64,000 nt of DNA from contig CAJTKU010000007.1 in NCBI GenBank assembly GCA_910577015.1, forward strand, positions 62,001-126,000, in the 5' to 3' direction. Of the stretch, positions 8,723 to 16,663 are shown in pieces. Each line of letters begins with the position of its first letter. The first letter of the stretch is position 1. The position numbers were made by a program, and so were the translations under genes. Under the pieces are notes generated by a model that worked only from the letters and a program-made list of their open reading frames with translations, ran no database searches and had not been told where the DNA came from. Origin of the DNA: an uncultured Lachnospiraceae bacterium. GTDB taxonomy: Bacteria; Bacillota; Clostridia; Lachnospirales; Lachnospiraceae.

Positions 8723-9793
8723 TTGACATATCACTCTTTTAAAATTGGAGAACTATTTGATATTCACCCAACAAAAGCATACAAATTAACAAATTCGAAA
8801 TTATTTTGTAAAAACGGCAAAGTTCCAGTAGTTACTAATACTTCAGATAATTATGGACGCTCTGGTTTTTCTAATCTTAATCCGACCGAGCATGACATAA
8901 TTACTTTTAGCGATACAGGTACAAAAAGTCCAGAAAGTTTCTTTTTTCAAGAAGGAGAATTCATAGGATATGCTCATGTGCAAGGAATGTATCCTTATTC
9001 TACTAAGTGGAAGAAAAAACAACTAATATACTTAACAACAATTCTACGAAAAAAGACACAAGGTTTATATGACTATTCAACAAAAATGACTAGAGATATT
9101 ATTTCTAATTTAGAAATCGAGTTACCTGTAATTGATGGTACAACAGATCAAATAGATTATGATTATATGGAATCTTATATAAGCAAAATAGAACAAGAAT
9201 GTATAAGTGAACTAGATACTTATATAAATTTATCAGGATTAAACAATTGTCACTTAACCACTAAAGATAAAGTTGTTTTATCTTCTAAAATAAAAACTAA
9301 AGAGTTCTTACTAGAAGATCTTTTTGAATCTTCCACTGGTGATGTGGATTTACAACAAAAAGACATAAATGGAAGGGGAACATATTTTATTAACAGCGGC
9401 GTAGCAAACAATGGCATCAAAGGAAAAACAGACCGTAATGCAAAAATTTTTCCAGCTAATACGATTACTGTTGATTTTTGGGGTTATGCATTTTATAGGG
9501 ATTTTGAATACAAATTAGCAACACATAACCATGTTTTTTCCTTGTCTGGTAATGTAATAAAAAATAAAGAAGTAGGTCTTTATATTGTTGGCCAACTATC
9601 TCATCTTCCTTCATTGTTTTCATATAATAATATGGCGACATGGACGAAACTTAAAGAACTAAAAATTATCCTTCCTGTAAATGATAAAGAGGAAATCGAT
9701 TTTGACTACATGAAATCTTATATCAAAGCCATTGAAAAAGAGATTTTTGCGGATGTATTAATATACAAGGATGAAATCATGACCAAATCGTAA
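8723..9793 (+). CDS. Restriction-modification specificity subunit (S/B-type, two TRDs)
   Basis: About 356 residues with two target-recognition halves. Each half begins with a FKIGELFDI or LLEDLFESS segment and ends with the same spacer motif, IDYDYMESYISKIEQE and IDFDYMKSYIKAIEKE, the internal repeat expected of type I/IIB S subunits. Each half should read one half-site of a bipartite DNA target. A TTG start at 8723 is chosen because GGAGGTG lies 5 nt upstream; an ATG at 8702 inside the end of the methylase gene has no such site. It is directly downstream of the fused nuclease-methylase gene, so the two form one operon. Confidence 0.85.
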   Translation: MTYHSFKIGELFDIHPTKAYKLTNSKLFCKNGKVPVVTNTSDNYGRSGFSNLNPTEHDIITFSDTGTKSPESFFFQEGEFIGYAHVQGMYPYSTKWKKKQLIYLTTILRKKTQGLYDYSTKMTRDIISNLEIELPVIDGTTDQIDYDYMESYISKIEQECISELDTYINLSGLNNCHLTTKDKVVLSSKIKTKEFLLEDLFESSTGDVDLQQKDINGRGTYFINSGVANNGIKGKTDRNAKIFPANTITVDFWGYAFYRDFEYKLATHNHVFSLSGNVIKNKEVGLYIVGQLSHLPSLFSYNNMATWTKLKELKIILPVNDKEEIDFDYMKSYIKAIEKEIFADVLIYKDEIMTKS

Positions 9794-9842
9794 AAATGCC
9801 AACGCATACTAATCATGGGTACAAATAATAGGAACAAAGCGA

Positions 9843-9886
9843 AAAGCCACAATCCCGGCAGTCTCCCTACCAATGATTGTGGCTTT
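9843..9886 (+). terminator. Hairpin after the restriction-modification operon
   Basis: A perfect 12-bp stem (AAAGCCACAATC / GATTGTGGCTTT) with a 20-nt loop, 50 nt after the specificity-subunit stop. The trailing T-run is short, so termination may be modest. Confidence 0.55.
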
Positions 9887-10306
9887 AATCATTCATATAC
9901 ATCCTCTAAGAAGTCCATTACTGCTAAGGAATTCTCCCAACATATTTCCCTTTATCTCGATTCTGCCCATGTGCCTTAGTAGTCGAAACCGTAGTAATTT
10001 CAATACTTCCTGCCATATTATGCCGTACTATGCCGAAGTTTACAAAGGTATGATTTATAGTAAAACCGAAGTGCCGTAGCACAAAAAAGTATCGGAATCA
10101 TGTTATTTCTCCTTCCTAAATGCCGTGTTTTGACGCGATTTGCGGGGTTTGCTTTTTCCGTGGAGATTGTTAGAAATGTAACGGAAATAGCAAAACGAGA
10201 CATATTGATTCCGTCAATCGTAGTAAAAATGTAGTAGGAATTGGGGATGTTTACTACTGTGGGTAAGGAGCCTAATGTATCCACACATATAAATAATTTC
10301 TATAAT
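9887..10306. other. Non-coding module junction with 12-mer copy 2
   Basis: About 420 nt with no convincing gene. It contains clustered TGCCG elements (near 10020, 10071 and 10121), including the second exact TGCCGTGTTTTG at 10121-10132. The following GCGATTTGCGG resembles the sequence after copy 3 (GCATGTTTTGCGG). It separates the restriction-modification module from the SIR2-like gene and may be an old attachment region. Confidence 0.4.
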
Positions 10307-11218
10307 TTAATAAATTGTGCTATTTATTATATTAAAAATATTTGTGATGTAATTTTCATTAGAATCTATTCCTTGGCATTCAACTTGAAAAGCTTCTAAT
10401 GCTTCATATATTTCTTTTTTCTCTTCTTTATTATCATACTGATTATTGAAAATATAATAAATGTTATTTTGGACTTCTGGTACTTCCCTTTTGATTCTAA
10501 CATGCTTATTAAGTAACCACCAGATATCAACTTCGGAAAAATCTAATGCAAGTCCAACAATATATACATTTGTATAGAAGAACAACTCTACCCATGAGAG
10601 ATTATCGAACTTCTGCATTTTGCATTTTTGTTTCATATGAACATTACATACTGGTCCCTTGTCCGACTTATAATTTCCCTTTATATATTCAGATAGTTTT
10701 GACAAAGACCCACAATATTGATCGAATCCTAAAGTAATTGATTTTATTCGATCTATGTCTCCATGTATTTTCCATAATTTTAATTGATGACAGCTTTTTC
10801 TGTTTATGTATTCTTTGTATGTACGTATACTGTATATTTCTTCTTTTACTAAATCTTTGGGTTCAATTTCTTCATAACCACAAATATCGCATAAAATAAG
10901 TTCTATTCCTTTGTCATAGTTTGTTGTAATAATGTTGTAAATATTATTTTGAGCTAAGTATTCTCCAATTTTTTTCAAATCCAACACATTCTCATCAATT
11001 TTATCAAGAGAATGTGATTCTTCAATCTCACGAATCAACTCCCGCTTCACTTTGTTGTCAGTGTTTTCCTTGCCTTTTAATAAACTTACTTCATACAGAA
11101 TTGTATAATTCTTAATAACACTATCATATTTTTTAAATAAACACTCCCAAGAGGGCATTCCCTTAAAAATTGATCTTGAAAAGCCATTTCCTAATACTAA
11201 CGTGTTTGTTATCTCCAT
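10307..11218 (-). CDS. SIR2-like domain protein (putative antiphage NADase)
   Basis: 303 residues. LGNGFS (9-14) takes the place of the GAGxS nucleotide loop. TTNYDKGI (98-105) and KIHGD (150-154) are the conserved TxND- and HG-type motifs of SIR2/SIR2-like domains. YIVGLALDFSEVDIWWLL near the C-terminus is the usual second half of the Rossmann-like fold. Stand-alone SIR2-like proteins in defence islands commonly deplete NAD+ when a phage is sensed; that role is inferred here from motifs and context. AT-rich and monocistronic, convergent with the restriction-modification operon and followed upstream by an integrase remnant. Confidence 0.7.
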   Translation of the reverse strand: MEITNTLVLGNGFSRSIFKGMPSWECLFKKYDSVIKNYTILYEVSLLKGKENTDNKVKRELIREIEESHSLDKIDENVLDLKKIGEYLAQNNIYNIITTNYDKGIELILCDICGYEEIEPKDLVKEEIYSIRTYKEYINRKSCHQLKLWKIHGDIDRIKSITLGFDQYCGSLSKLSEYIKGNYKSDKGPVCNVHMKQKCKMQKFDNLSWVELFFYTNVYIVGLALDFSEVDIWWLLNKHVRIKREVPEVQNNIYYIFNNQYDNKEEKKEIYEALEAFQVECQGIDSNENYITNIFNIINSTIY

Positions 11219-11301
11219 ATTATCTCCCCCCGTTTTATTTCTAAATTAGCGTAAAAAAATCTAAGTACCATGATATCACAAAGCATCTATTTTTTCCAAA
11301 C

Positions 11302-11327
11302 AAAAAAATGCCCTGCCGGAGCAGGGC
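11302..11327 (-). terminator. Terminator of integrase remnant 1
   Basis: GCCCTGC / GCAGGGC stem with a four-base loop, followed on the minus strand by a run of T (complement of the A-run at 11302-11308). It lies just downstream of the truncated integrase. Confidence 0.65.
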
Positions 11328-11343
11328 GCAAAACTCTCCTTAT

Positions 11344-11690
11344 TCAGATTGCCCGGAACATCTTCTGTGAGACGGGCTTCTCTTCCTTGTGCTTTTCCAG
11401 TTCCTTTCTGGCGTTCTCCAAGTCCTCCATCCGGCACAGCTCGTCCGTGGCATCCTCCAGACCAAGGTGCGTGTAGGTATTTAACGTCACCCCGATGTCG
11501 CTATGCCCCATCAGGTATTGGAGCGTCTTGGGGTTCATGCCCGACTTCGCCATGTTGCTGCAGTAGGTATGGCGGCAGACGTGGGGCGTGATGTTCGGCA
11601 TCTGCACACGGTAGATATCGTTGTACTACTTGACCAGGTGGTTGAATCGGTGTTCCTGTCAGGCACGAAACGACTATTTTTCGGGAATGG
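11344..11690 (-). pseudogene. Tyrosine recombinase (integrase) C-terminal remnant 1
   Basis: The last 87 codons encode the catalytic C-terminus: PHVCRHTYCSNMAKSG (HxxR box), NPKTLQYLMGHSDIGVT (H/W box) and NTYTHL with the nucleophilic Tyr. Upstream, the same frame reads FNHLVK, then TAG at 11626-11628, then YNDIYRVQMP. Still further upstream the family sequence shifts to another frame (RFVPDRN). The N-terminal arm-binding and core-binding domains are absent. It is therefore a decayed integrase rather than a working one. Confidence 0.85.
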
Positions 11691-11699
11691 AAAGCAAAA

Positions 11700-12112
11700 A
11701 AGAGCCATTGAACAGCCCTTTTGTCGTATTGTCATTTATCCATTCATTTTTTACCGTTTTACTCATATACAAACACGGAAATTCTGTATATTATCACGAA
11801 AGCTCCCATCCTGTTTCCGTAATAATAGAGGCAGTTTCCATGTTTGTATAAGGGTTTTGCCTGCGAGTATCCAAGTTTCCGTGATAATAACCGACTTTTG
11901 CCTACGAGTATATACTCGTAGGCAAAACAACCCCAGAACAAAAGTTCGTACCCTCGTTAATGTAAAAATGCCCCTAAAAGCACACAGAAATAATGTAACT
12001 TAGAAACCTATGTAGTACCAAAAGTGCCGTGTTTTGGCATGTTTTGCGGAAACGGGTGCATTCTCCTGCATTATTTAACGATAAGATTTTTTCTATACAT
12101 ATTTTTATACTT
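11700..12112. other. Non-coding region with dense inverted repeats and 12-mer copy 3
   Basis: About 410 nt. It contains a perfect 32-bp palindrome (11896-11927), a partial copy of one arm near 11854 (TTTTGCCTGCGAGTAT), three related TTTCCGTRATAATA / TATTATCACGAAA elements (near 11789, 11816, 11877), and the third exact TGCCGTGTTTTG (12025-12036). No gene is apparent. The density of short inverted sites looks like recombinase or regulator binding DNA, such as integrase arm sites. Confidence 0.45.
11896..11927. repeat. Perfect 32-bp palindrome
   Basis: TTTTGCCTACGAGTAT is followed immediately by its exact reverse complement, with no spacer. There is no T-run beyond it and no coding gene ends here, so a terminator role is unlikely. 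A dimeric or tetrameric DNA-binding site, or the centre of a resolved element end, is more plausible. Confidence 0.8.
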
Positions 12113-13576
12113 CTAAAAAATCTGCAATAATGTGCATAGAATTATTTCATCAGGCAATCCAATATATTTGAAAAACCCAGCATAAACAATAGCCAATAAT
12201 GGTGCATATAATTTTGCACTATCACCCCATTCAACCGTACCAGAATGTGTTTTGTTATTGCGTAGTTTTACAAAGGAAGCAATGTTGGTCTCATTTACCT
12301 GTGGTAACACCCATTTTAAAACTATTGCATCAGCCACCTCACGATTTTCATTATACAATGTAAGAATTTTCTGTTTAAATGTATAATCAAGATATTGAAA
12401 AGCACTGCTGATTGTGGTTTCTTTATTAACATCGATTTCATTATGAGATTTTAAAAAATCTGCTATCGTTTTTTTGATATTCTTTTTTATTTCCTCTATG
12501 ATAACATCTTTCTCTCTGCTCCTCTTATCATCCAAATGGTAAATGACCTCTAACGCTGTACATAAATCCTGAACATTTTTTATTGATATCCGGTTGACCA
12601 TCTCATTATTTTCTGGCAAGAGTTCAAGTAACGTGTCAGCTTTACCATTTACAATTTCATCGATTAAATTCGGTATATAATCAAAAATGCTAAATATCGG
12701 TATCACTTTATGACATTTTCTCGTTGAATAATTATCATAGCGGTCAAAAATTTTGCAAATTCCTGTTTCAAAAAACTTATCATCAGAATTTTTCTGACTA
12801 AGATATCCTTCAAAGTAAACATTATTTTGTGAAGTTAAAATCGCAATAAGTTTTTTTGCAATTAAATAACATTCTTGTATTCTGTCAAAATGCTGTGCAT
12901 TTTCAAACGATAACCGAATAAAGGAATTTAAATTCCCAAGATTATATGCACCTTGATGTTCTATGCCATTTGTTCCCTCATCCTGCCTAATAGAAAATGT
13001 TAATGTTACTTTTTCATTTCTTATTCTAAAGTCAATTGAACGAGTGTAATCACTCCAAGGCCGCATCCTAATTTCCCCTGCTCCATCATATTTTAAATAT
13101 TGGTCAACATCAGGCGGCTGGATTGCCAATCCGGGATTGCAAAGGGCATTTATGTTCCCACCATAAAATGTAATGGCATGAAATTTCTCCCAAGGCTCCG
13201 TCATCATACTAAAAAAGCCTTGCGCATTACCGCTTGCCTTTATTATGATAGGAGTTGCAAACTTAATAATAGGACTAACCCCCATACCACTGGTACTAAA
13301 TTTCCCATTGCGCAATATTGCAATCATACTACTATTATCTTCACCAAACAGATACTCTGGTCGCTCTATATCACGATTGCGTATTTTATCAACAGACTCA
13401 TATATCTTTCTATTATCACTTTGAGCCGGAAGCAAAGTAACTATATTGTCTGATACATAGTATGTATATTTGTCATCCCCTACCTTTAGATAACCACAAA
13501 AATTATCTGCTATTTTTCTCATAATACATAATCTGCTCCTTAATAATTTCCTTTTGTAATCAGTCACATACATCAC
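12113..13576 (-). CDS. ApeA-like HEPN-domain protein (putative abortive infection)
   Basis: 487 residues. The N-terminal two thirds form a beta-rich region with no enzyme motif that I recognise. The C-terminal 150 residues are helical and contain FVKLRNNKTHSGTVEW near residue 450, in which RNNKTH fits the R-x4-H ribonuclease motif of HEPN domains. This layout matches the ApeA family, where a sensor-like N-terminal region is joined to a HEPN RNase that halts growth during infection. The start may be internal; the first Met residues are close together. AT-rich, in a defence-gene context between two integrase remnants. The function is inferred from motif and location. Confidence 0.62.
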   Translation of the reverse strand: MMYVTDYKRKLLRSRLCIMRKIADNFCGYLKVGDDKYTYYVSDNIVTLLPAQSDNRKIYESVDKIRNRDIERPEYLFGEDNSSMIAILRNGKFSTSGMGVSPIIKFATPIIIKASGNAQGFFSMMTEPWEKFHAITFYGGNINALCNPGLAIQPPDVDQYLKYDGAGEIRMRPWSDYTRSIDFRIRNEKVTLTFSIRQDEGTNGIEHQGAYNLGNLNSFIRLSFENAQHFDRIQECYLIAKKLIAILTSQNNVYFEGYLSQKNSDDKFFETGICKIFDRYDNYSTRKCHKVIPIFSIFDYIPNLIDEIVNGKADTLLELLPENNEMVNRISIKNVQDLCTALEVIYHLDDKRSREKDVIIEEIKKNIKKTIADFLKSHNEIDVNKETTISSAFQYLDYTFKQKILTLYNENREVADAIVLKWVLPQVNETNIASFVKLRNNKTHSGTVEWGDSAKLYAPLLAIVYAGFFKYIGLPDEIILCTLLQIF

Positions 13577-13690
13577 TCAATATTTTTTACTCTTTTTTCA
13601 ATTTTTTTTAATTGATATACCATCATTAAAAGTTGATTATACCATATCCGGCGTAAAATATCACACAAATTACAGCAGATACAGAAAAAC

Positions 13691-13707
13691 ACCCTGCCGA
13701 AGCAGAG
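13691..13707 (-). terminator. Terminator of integrase remnant 2
   Basis: CTCTGC-TTCG-GCAGGG stem-loop on the minus strand followed by GTGTTTTTC, just after the stop of the second integrase fragment. It is related in sequence to the terminator at 11302-11327. Confidence 0.55.
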
Positions 13708-13725
13708 CGTCTCGCCTTCCTATAT

Positions 13726-13932
13726 TTAATTGCCCGGAACATTTTCTCTGAAATCGTTTTTCCCCTTTGTCCTATCCAGTTCTTTCCTCGCACTTTTTAA
13801 TTCTTCCATCCGTTTCAATTCGTCCTCTGTGTCCTCCAGTCCAAGATGCGTATATGTGTTCAGCGTGACTCCGATATCACTATGCCCCATCAAATACTGC
13901 AGAGTTTTCGGATTCATCCGGCGGTCTAATCT
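13726..13932 (-). pseudogene. Tyrosine recombinase C-terminal remnant 2
   Basis: A 63-codon open stretch that starts within the H/W box (NPKTLQYLMGHSDIGVT) and retains the NTYTHL tyrosine, with a charged tail (ELKRMEELKSARKELDRTKG). The HxxR box and everything before it are missing. It is closely related to remnant 1 but its tail differs, so it derives from a separate insertion. The break point is within a few bases of the YbaK gene stop codon, placing the right end of the island near 13920-13932. Confidence 0.8.
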
Positions 13933-14400
13933 TTAATATCCTTTACATACATCTACCCATCCTATATACCCAGAATATTCCTCCAATTCGGTAATCGTGA
14001 GTTTTATCGCACTGTTGGAACTTCCGCAGGCAGGAAATACCGTCTCAAAGCGTTTCAACGATATATCCAAATATACATCTACTCCTTCATTGACTGCAAA
14101 AGGACATACACCGCCCACGGCATGGCCTACAATCGTTTCTGCCCCTTCCGGTGAGAGCATTTTTGCCTTTGTGCCAAACTGTGCCTTATATTTTGGATTG
14201 TCAATCTTCGCATCCCCGGCAGCCACTATCAACACCGCATGGCCATCCACCATAAAAGAGAGCGTCTTCGCTATCCTCTGCGGCTCACAGTGCAGGGCTG
14301 TGGCGGCAAGTTCCACCGTTGCGCTGGACACGTCAAATTCCATAATTCTTTCTTCCATCCCATATTTTTTGAAATATTCCTTTACCTTTTCTATTGCCAT
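13933..14400 (-). CDS. YbaK/EbsC-type aminoacyl-tRNA deacylase
   Basis: 155 residues, a full-length stand-alone editing domain. Features are the conserved lysine in RIAKTLSFM, the VAAGDAKIDNPKYK segment, the GHAVGGVCPF motif and the DISLKRFETVFPACGSSNSAIKL C-terminal core. The family hydrolyses mischarged tRNAs (for example Cys- or Ala-tRNA-Pro) and acts in the cytosol. GAGG lies upstream of the ATG. It marks the right-hand border of the accessory island. Confidence 0.92.
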   Translation of the reverse strand: MAIEKVKEYFKKYGMEERIMEFDVSSATVELAATALHCEPQRIAKTLSFMVDGHAVLIVAAGDAKIDNPKYKAQFGTKAKMLSPEGAETIVGHAVGGVCPFAVNEGVDVYLDISLKRFETVFPACGSSNSAIKLTITELEEYSGYIGWVDVCKGY

Positions 14401-14703
14401 TTTTCCTCACATCCTCCTATACTCTCTGCCAGAGCAGCATATTGTCCTGAAATTCGGCTGACATTTTCCCGGTATCCTTCCGTCATGAAAGGTAAGACCG
14501 CACCGTACTGCCAACCAACACATACTGCTCAAAGTTCATGGAAAGCCCCTAGCCTTTGAACACTTCCTGCAAAATCCGCTCAAAGCACAATCGTTCCCCG
14601 CAGATTGACAGAATCCTTTCCGCCACTTCATGCTAAGCCACGTGCATATATCTATTAAATCTGATGTATTAAAATCAAATTTTGAAGTCATGATATTCCT
14701 CCA
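14401..14703 (-). other. Degraded coding remnants, no intact gene
   Basis: About 300 nt. Minus-strand frames contain short protein-like stretches (MTSKFDFNTSDLIDICTW from an ATG near 14691 with GGAGG upstream; MNFEQYVLVGSTVRSYLS; SAEFQDNMLLWQRV) that lie in different frames and are broken by stops. This suggests a frameshifted remnant of an unidentified gene. Confidence 0.3.
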
Positions 14704-15594
14704 TCAATACTGGATTCTAAAATAATCCAAATATGCTTTATATTTATCCTGTGCAGTCAGACAGGTATCTGTCAGATAGCCTTTCTCATTGTTCCATTCT
14801 TTCAACCCTCGGTAGTAGAACATCTTCAGATTATCCTCAATAATGAACGGAACAATATTATATTTCAGGCACTCTTTGAACATAATCAGTCTGCCTACAC
14901 GACCGTTACCGTCTTGGAACGGATGAATTCGCTCAAACTTCACATGGAAATCCAGAATGTCTTCAAAGGTCTTTTCTTCCTTGGCATTGTATTCCTTCAA
15001 CAAAACCTTCATCTTATTGGCAACTTCTTCCGGAAGGGCAGTTTCCATGCCGCCAACTTCATTCGGTAACTTCTTATAATCGCCAACGGTGAACCAATTT
15101 TTTCTGGAATCACTGGTGCCATTCTTCAAAATCAGATGAAGCTCCTTGATAAATTTCTCGGTCAATGCTACTTTTGCATTCTCAATGATTATGTCGATAC
15201 AACGGAAATGGTTCGCCGTTTCGATTACGTCATCCACATTGAGGACTTCATTTTCCACACCGATGGTATTAGTTTCAAAAATATATCTGGTTTGTTCATG
15301 AGTCAGGCGGCTTCCTTCAATGTGGTTTGAATTGTATGTCAAATCAATCTGTGTTTTATGGTAAATACCACCGAAATATTTGCTTGCTTTCTGTTCTTTC
15401 AGAATATCCAACAGAGTAAGCGGTCCCTCTTTTCTCTTGTTGGTGCGTTCCGGTTTCTCTGCATTTTCAGGAATGTTCCAAGTCTTACCGGTAAGAAACG
15501 CACCATTCACACGTCCCCGGGCACAGTAATTCCTAACGCTACGTTCCGACACTTCCCATTTTTTTGCTATTTCAGTAACTGAAAGGTATCGCAT
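14704..15594 (-). CDS. Fic family protein with N-terminal DNA-binding domain
   Basis: 296 residues. Residues 1-45 form a helix-turn-helix (SVTEIAKKWEVSERSVRNY, then GRVNGAFLTGKTWNIP). The Fic motif HPFQDGNGRVGR spans 224-235 with all catalytic residues. SNHIEG at 89-94 matches the class II inhibitory helix in which the Glu blocks ATP binding until released. The enzyme probably transfers AMP to a protein target. The target is unknown, and the DNA-binding part suggests autoregulation or DNA-linked control. Monocistronic; an upstream region of 220 nt separates it from the next gene. Confidence 0.88.
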   Translation of the reverse strand: MRYLSVTEIAKKWEVSERSVRNYCARGRVNGAFLTGKTWNIPENAEKPERTNKRKEGPLTLLDILKEQKASKYFGGIYHKTQIDLTYNSNHIEGSRLTHEQTRYIFETNTIGVENEVLNVDDVIETANHFRCIDIIIENAKVALTEKFIKELHLILKNGTSDSRKNWFTVGDYKKLPNEVGGMETALPEEVANKMKVLLKEYNAKEEKTFEDILDFHVKFERIHPFQDGNGRVGRLIMFKECLKYNIVPFIIEDNLKMFYYRGLKEWNNEKGYLTDTCLTAQDKYKAYLDYFRIQY

Positions 15595-15815
15595 CTGCTA
15601 TCCTCCGTCATAAATCGAATCAAAAAAACTACACAAATCTACTGTATAGTATATCACGTTATCGGCAAAAATCTCAATCCGTTTTCATTTTAATCGGTAT
15701 GTTTTTGCCGACACGGGAAGTTTGGTTTTTGTAGCACACTTAGTACTGAGAGATGATTACTTTTTATTGCTCACACATTCTGTACAGTCAGGCACAGTCG
15801 CTACATCCTTCATTT

Positions 15816-16340
15816 TCAAAACAGAATTGGCCGATAATACTCCACCGTCCGATACCCAGGTATGTCCTTCATCTGATTTCTAAAAGCAGCATTGCCAATC
15901 ACACCCTCCAAATCCTGCCTAATCGCAAGGGCATAGCCCTCCTTCTCCACAAAGAACCCCTTGCCGGAGGATATCAGAAATCGGATTGGCATGATTTTTG
16001 CTTTACTTAAATGTTGCCTGTCCGTCATTTTCCTGTAATCCAAATAGGTTATGCCGGGCGCAAAATCCTTCCAGTTGGTGCCGTTATCAAAAAACTGCTT
16101 CCGGCTTTTCAGCGCTTCTTCTTCCGTAACTTCCAAACGCACATTTCCGTCATTGTAAAAACTGTATAAAATCGGCATCTTGTATACCTTCTGCATATCC
16201 GTGGTTTCCATTATGGATAAAAAGTCCTTGCCAATTCCGGAATACACTGTTTTTTCGTCAGCAAACAATTCATTCATCTCGTTTAAAAAAACCAAATAAG
16301 TAAAGAGGTCCATGCGCGTGGGAACTTTTCCGTCCCACAA
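15816..16340 (-). CDS. Hypothetical protein (174 residues), possibly 5' truncated
   Basis: No ATG is available at the N-terminus; the frame begins just after a TAA with AKIYRIKALWDGK, and the only early start is a TTG at 16340. The composition is soluble and mixed alpha/beta, ending RTVEYYRPILF. I do not recognise a family. The missing start and the gene remnant just upstream suggest that it may be the surviving C-terminal part of a longer protein. Confidence 0.5.
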   Translation of the reverse strand: MWDGKVPTRMDLFTYLVFLNEMNELFADEKTVYSGIGKDFLSIMETTDMQKVYKMPILYSFYNDGNVRLEVTEEEALKSRKQFFDNGTNWKDFAPGITYLDYRKMTDRQHLSKAKIMPIRFLISSGKGFFVEKEGYALAIRQDLEGVIGNAAFRNQMKDIPGYRTVEYYRPILF

Positions 16341-16423
16341 AGCCTTAATCCTGTAAATTTTTGCTTAATCCATTCCCTGACGGATAATGATTTTTTCTCC
16401 AATTCCTTGAATAAATCAATTCA

Positions 16424-16615
16424 CTACATATCAAAATCCACAATGCAATCATCAGGATATTCCATCGTGTAATAATCGTGGCTTCCCCTTTCAGTACTGT
16501 GATTTTCGCCGCATAAAAGCAGAGGAGCCTGCCAGCTGCTCCATGAAACGCCTATGTCTGTCAAGGACAACCTGCGCAGTCGTTCCTTCCTTTCGATAGA
16601 GAATTTTTTAATGTA
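16424..16615 (-). pseudogene. Unrecognised gene remnant without start
   Basis: An open minus-strand frame of about 60 codons begins after a TAA and ends at TAG (16424-16426). It reads IERKERLRRLSLTDIGVSWSS and ends YTMEYPDDCIVDFDM. It has protein-like composition but no usable start codon or ribosome-binding site. It lies in the 320-nt gap between the hypothetical gene and the methyltransferase and probably is the tail of a lost gene. Confidence 0.3.
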
Positions 16616-16663
16616 AAATTACTTTTTTATATCTATACCATTTTCAGTTTCATCAATATACCT

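Noticed and set aside
6403..9793. A classical type I restriction system
   Set aside because: No HsdR helicase-nuclease gene is adjacent, and the methylase itself carries a nuclease-like N-terminus.
983..11628. Recoding of TAG as a sense codon in this organism
   Set aside because: TAG is a normal final stop of apparently intact genes here, such as copA (22578) and the 5'-3' exonuclease (26521), so the three internal TAGs are better read as mutations.
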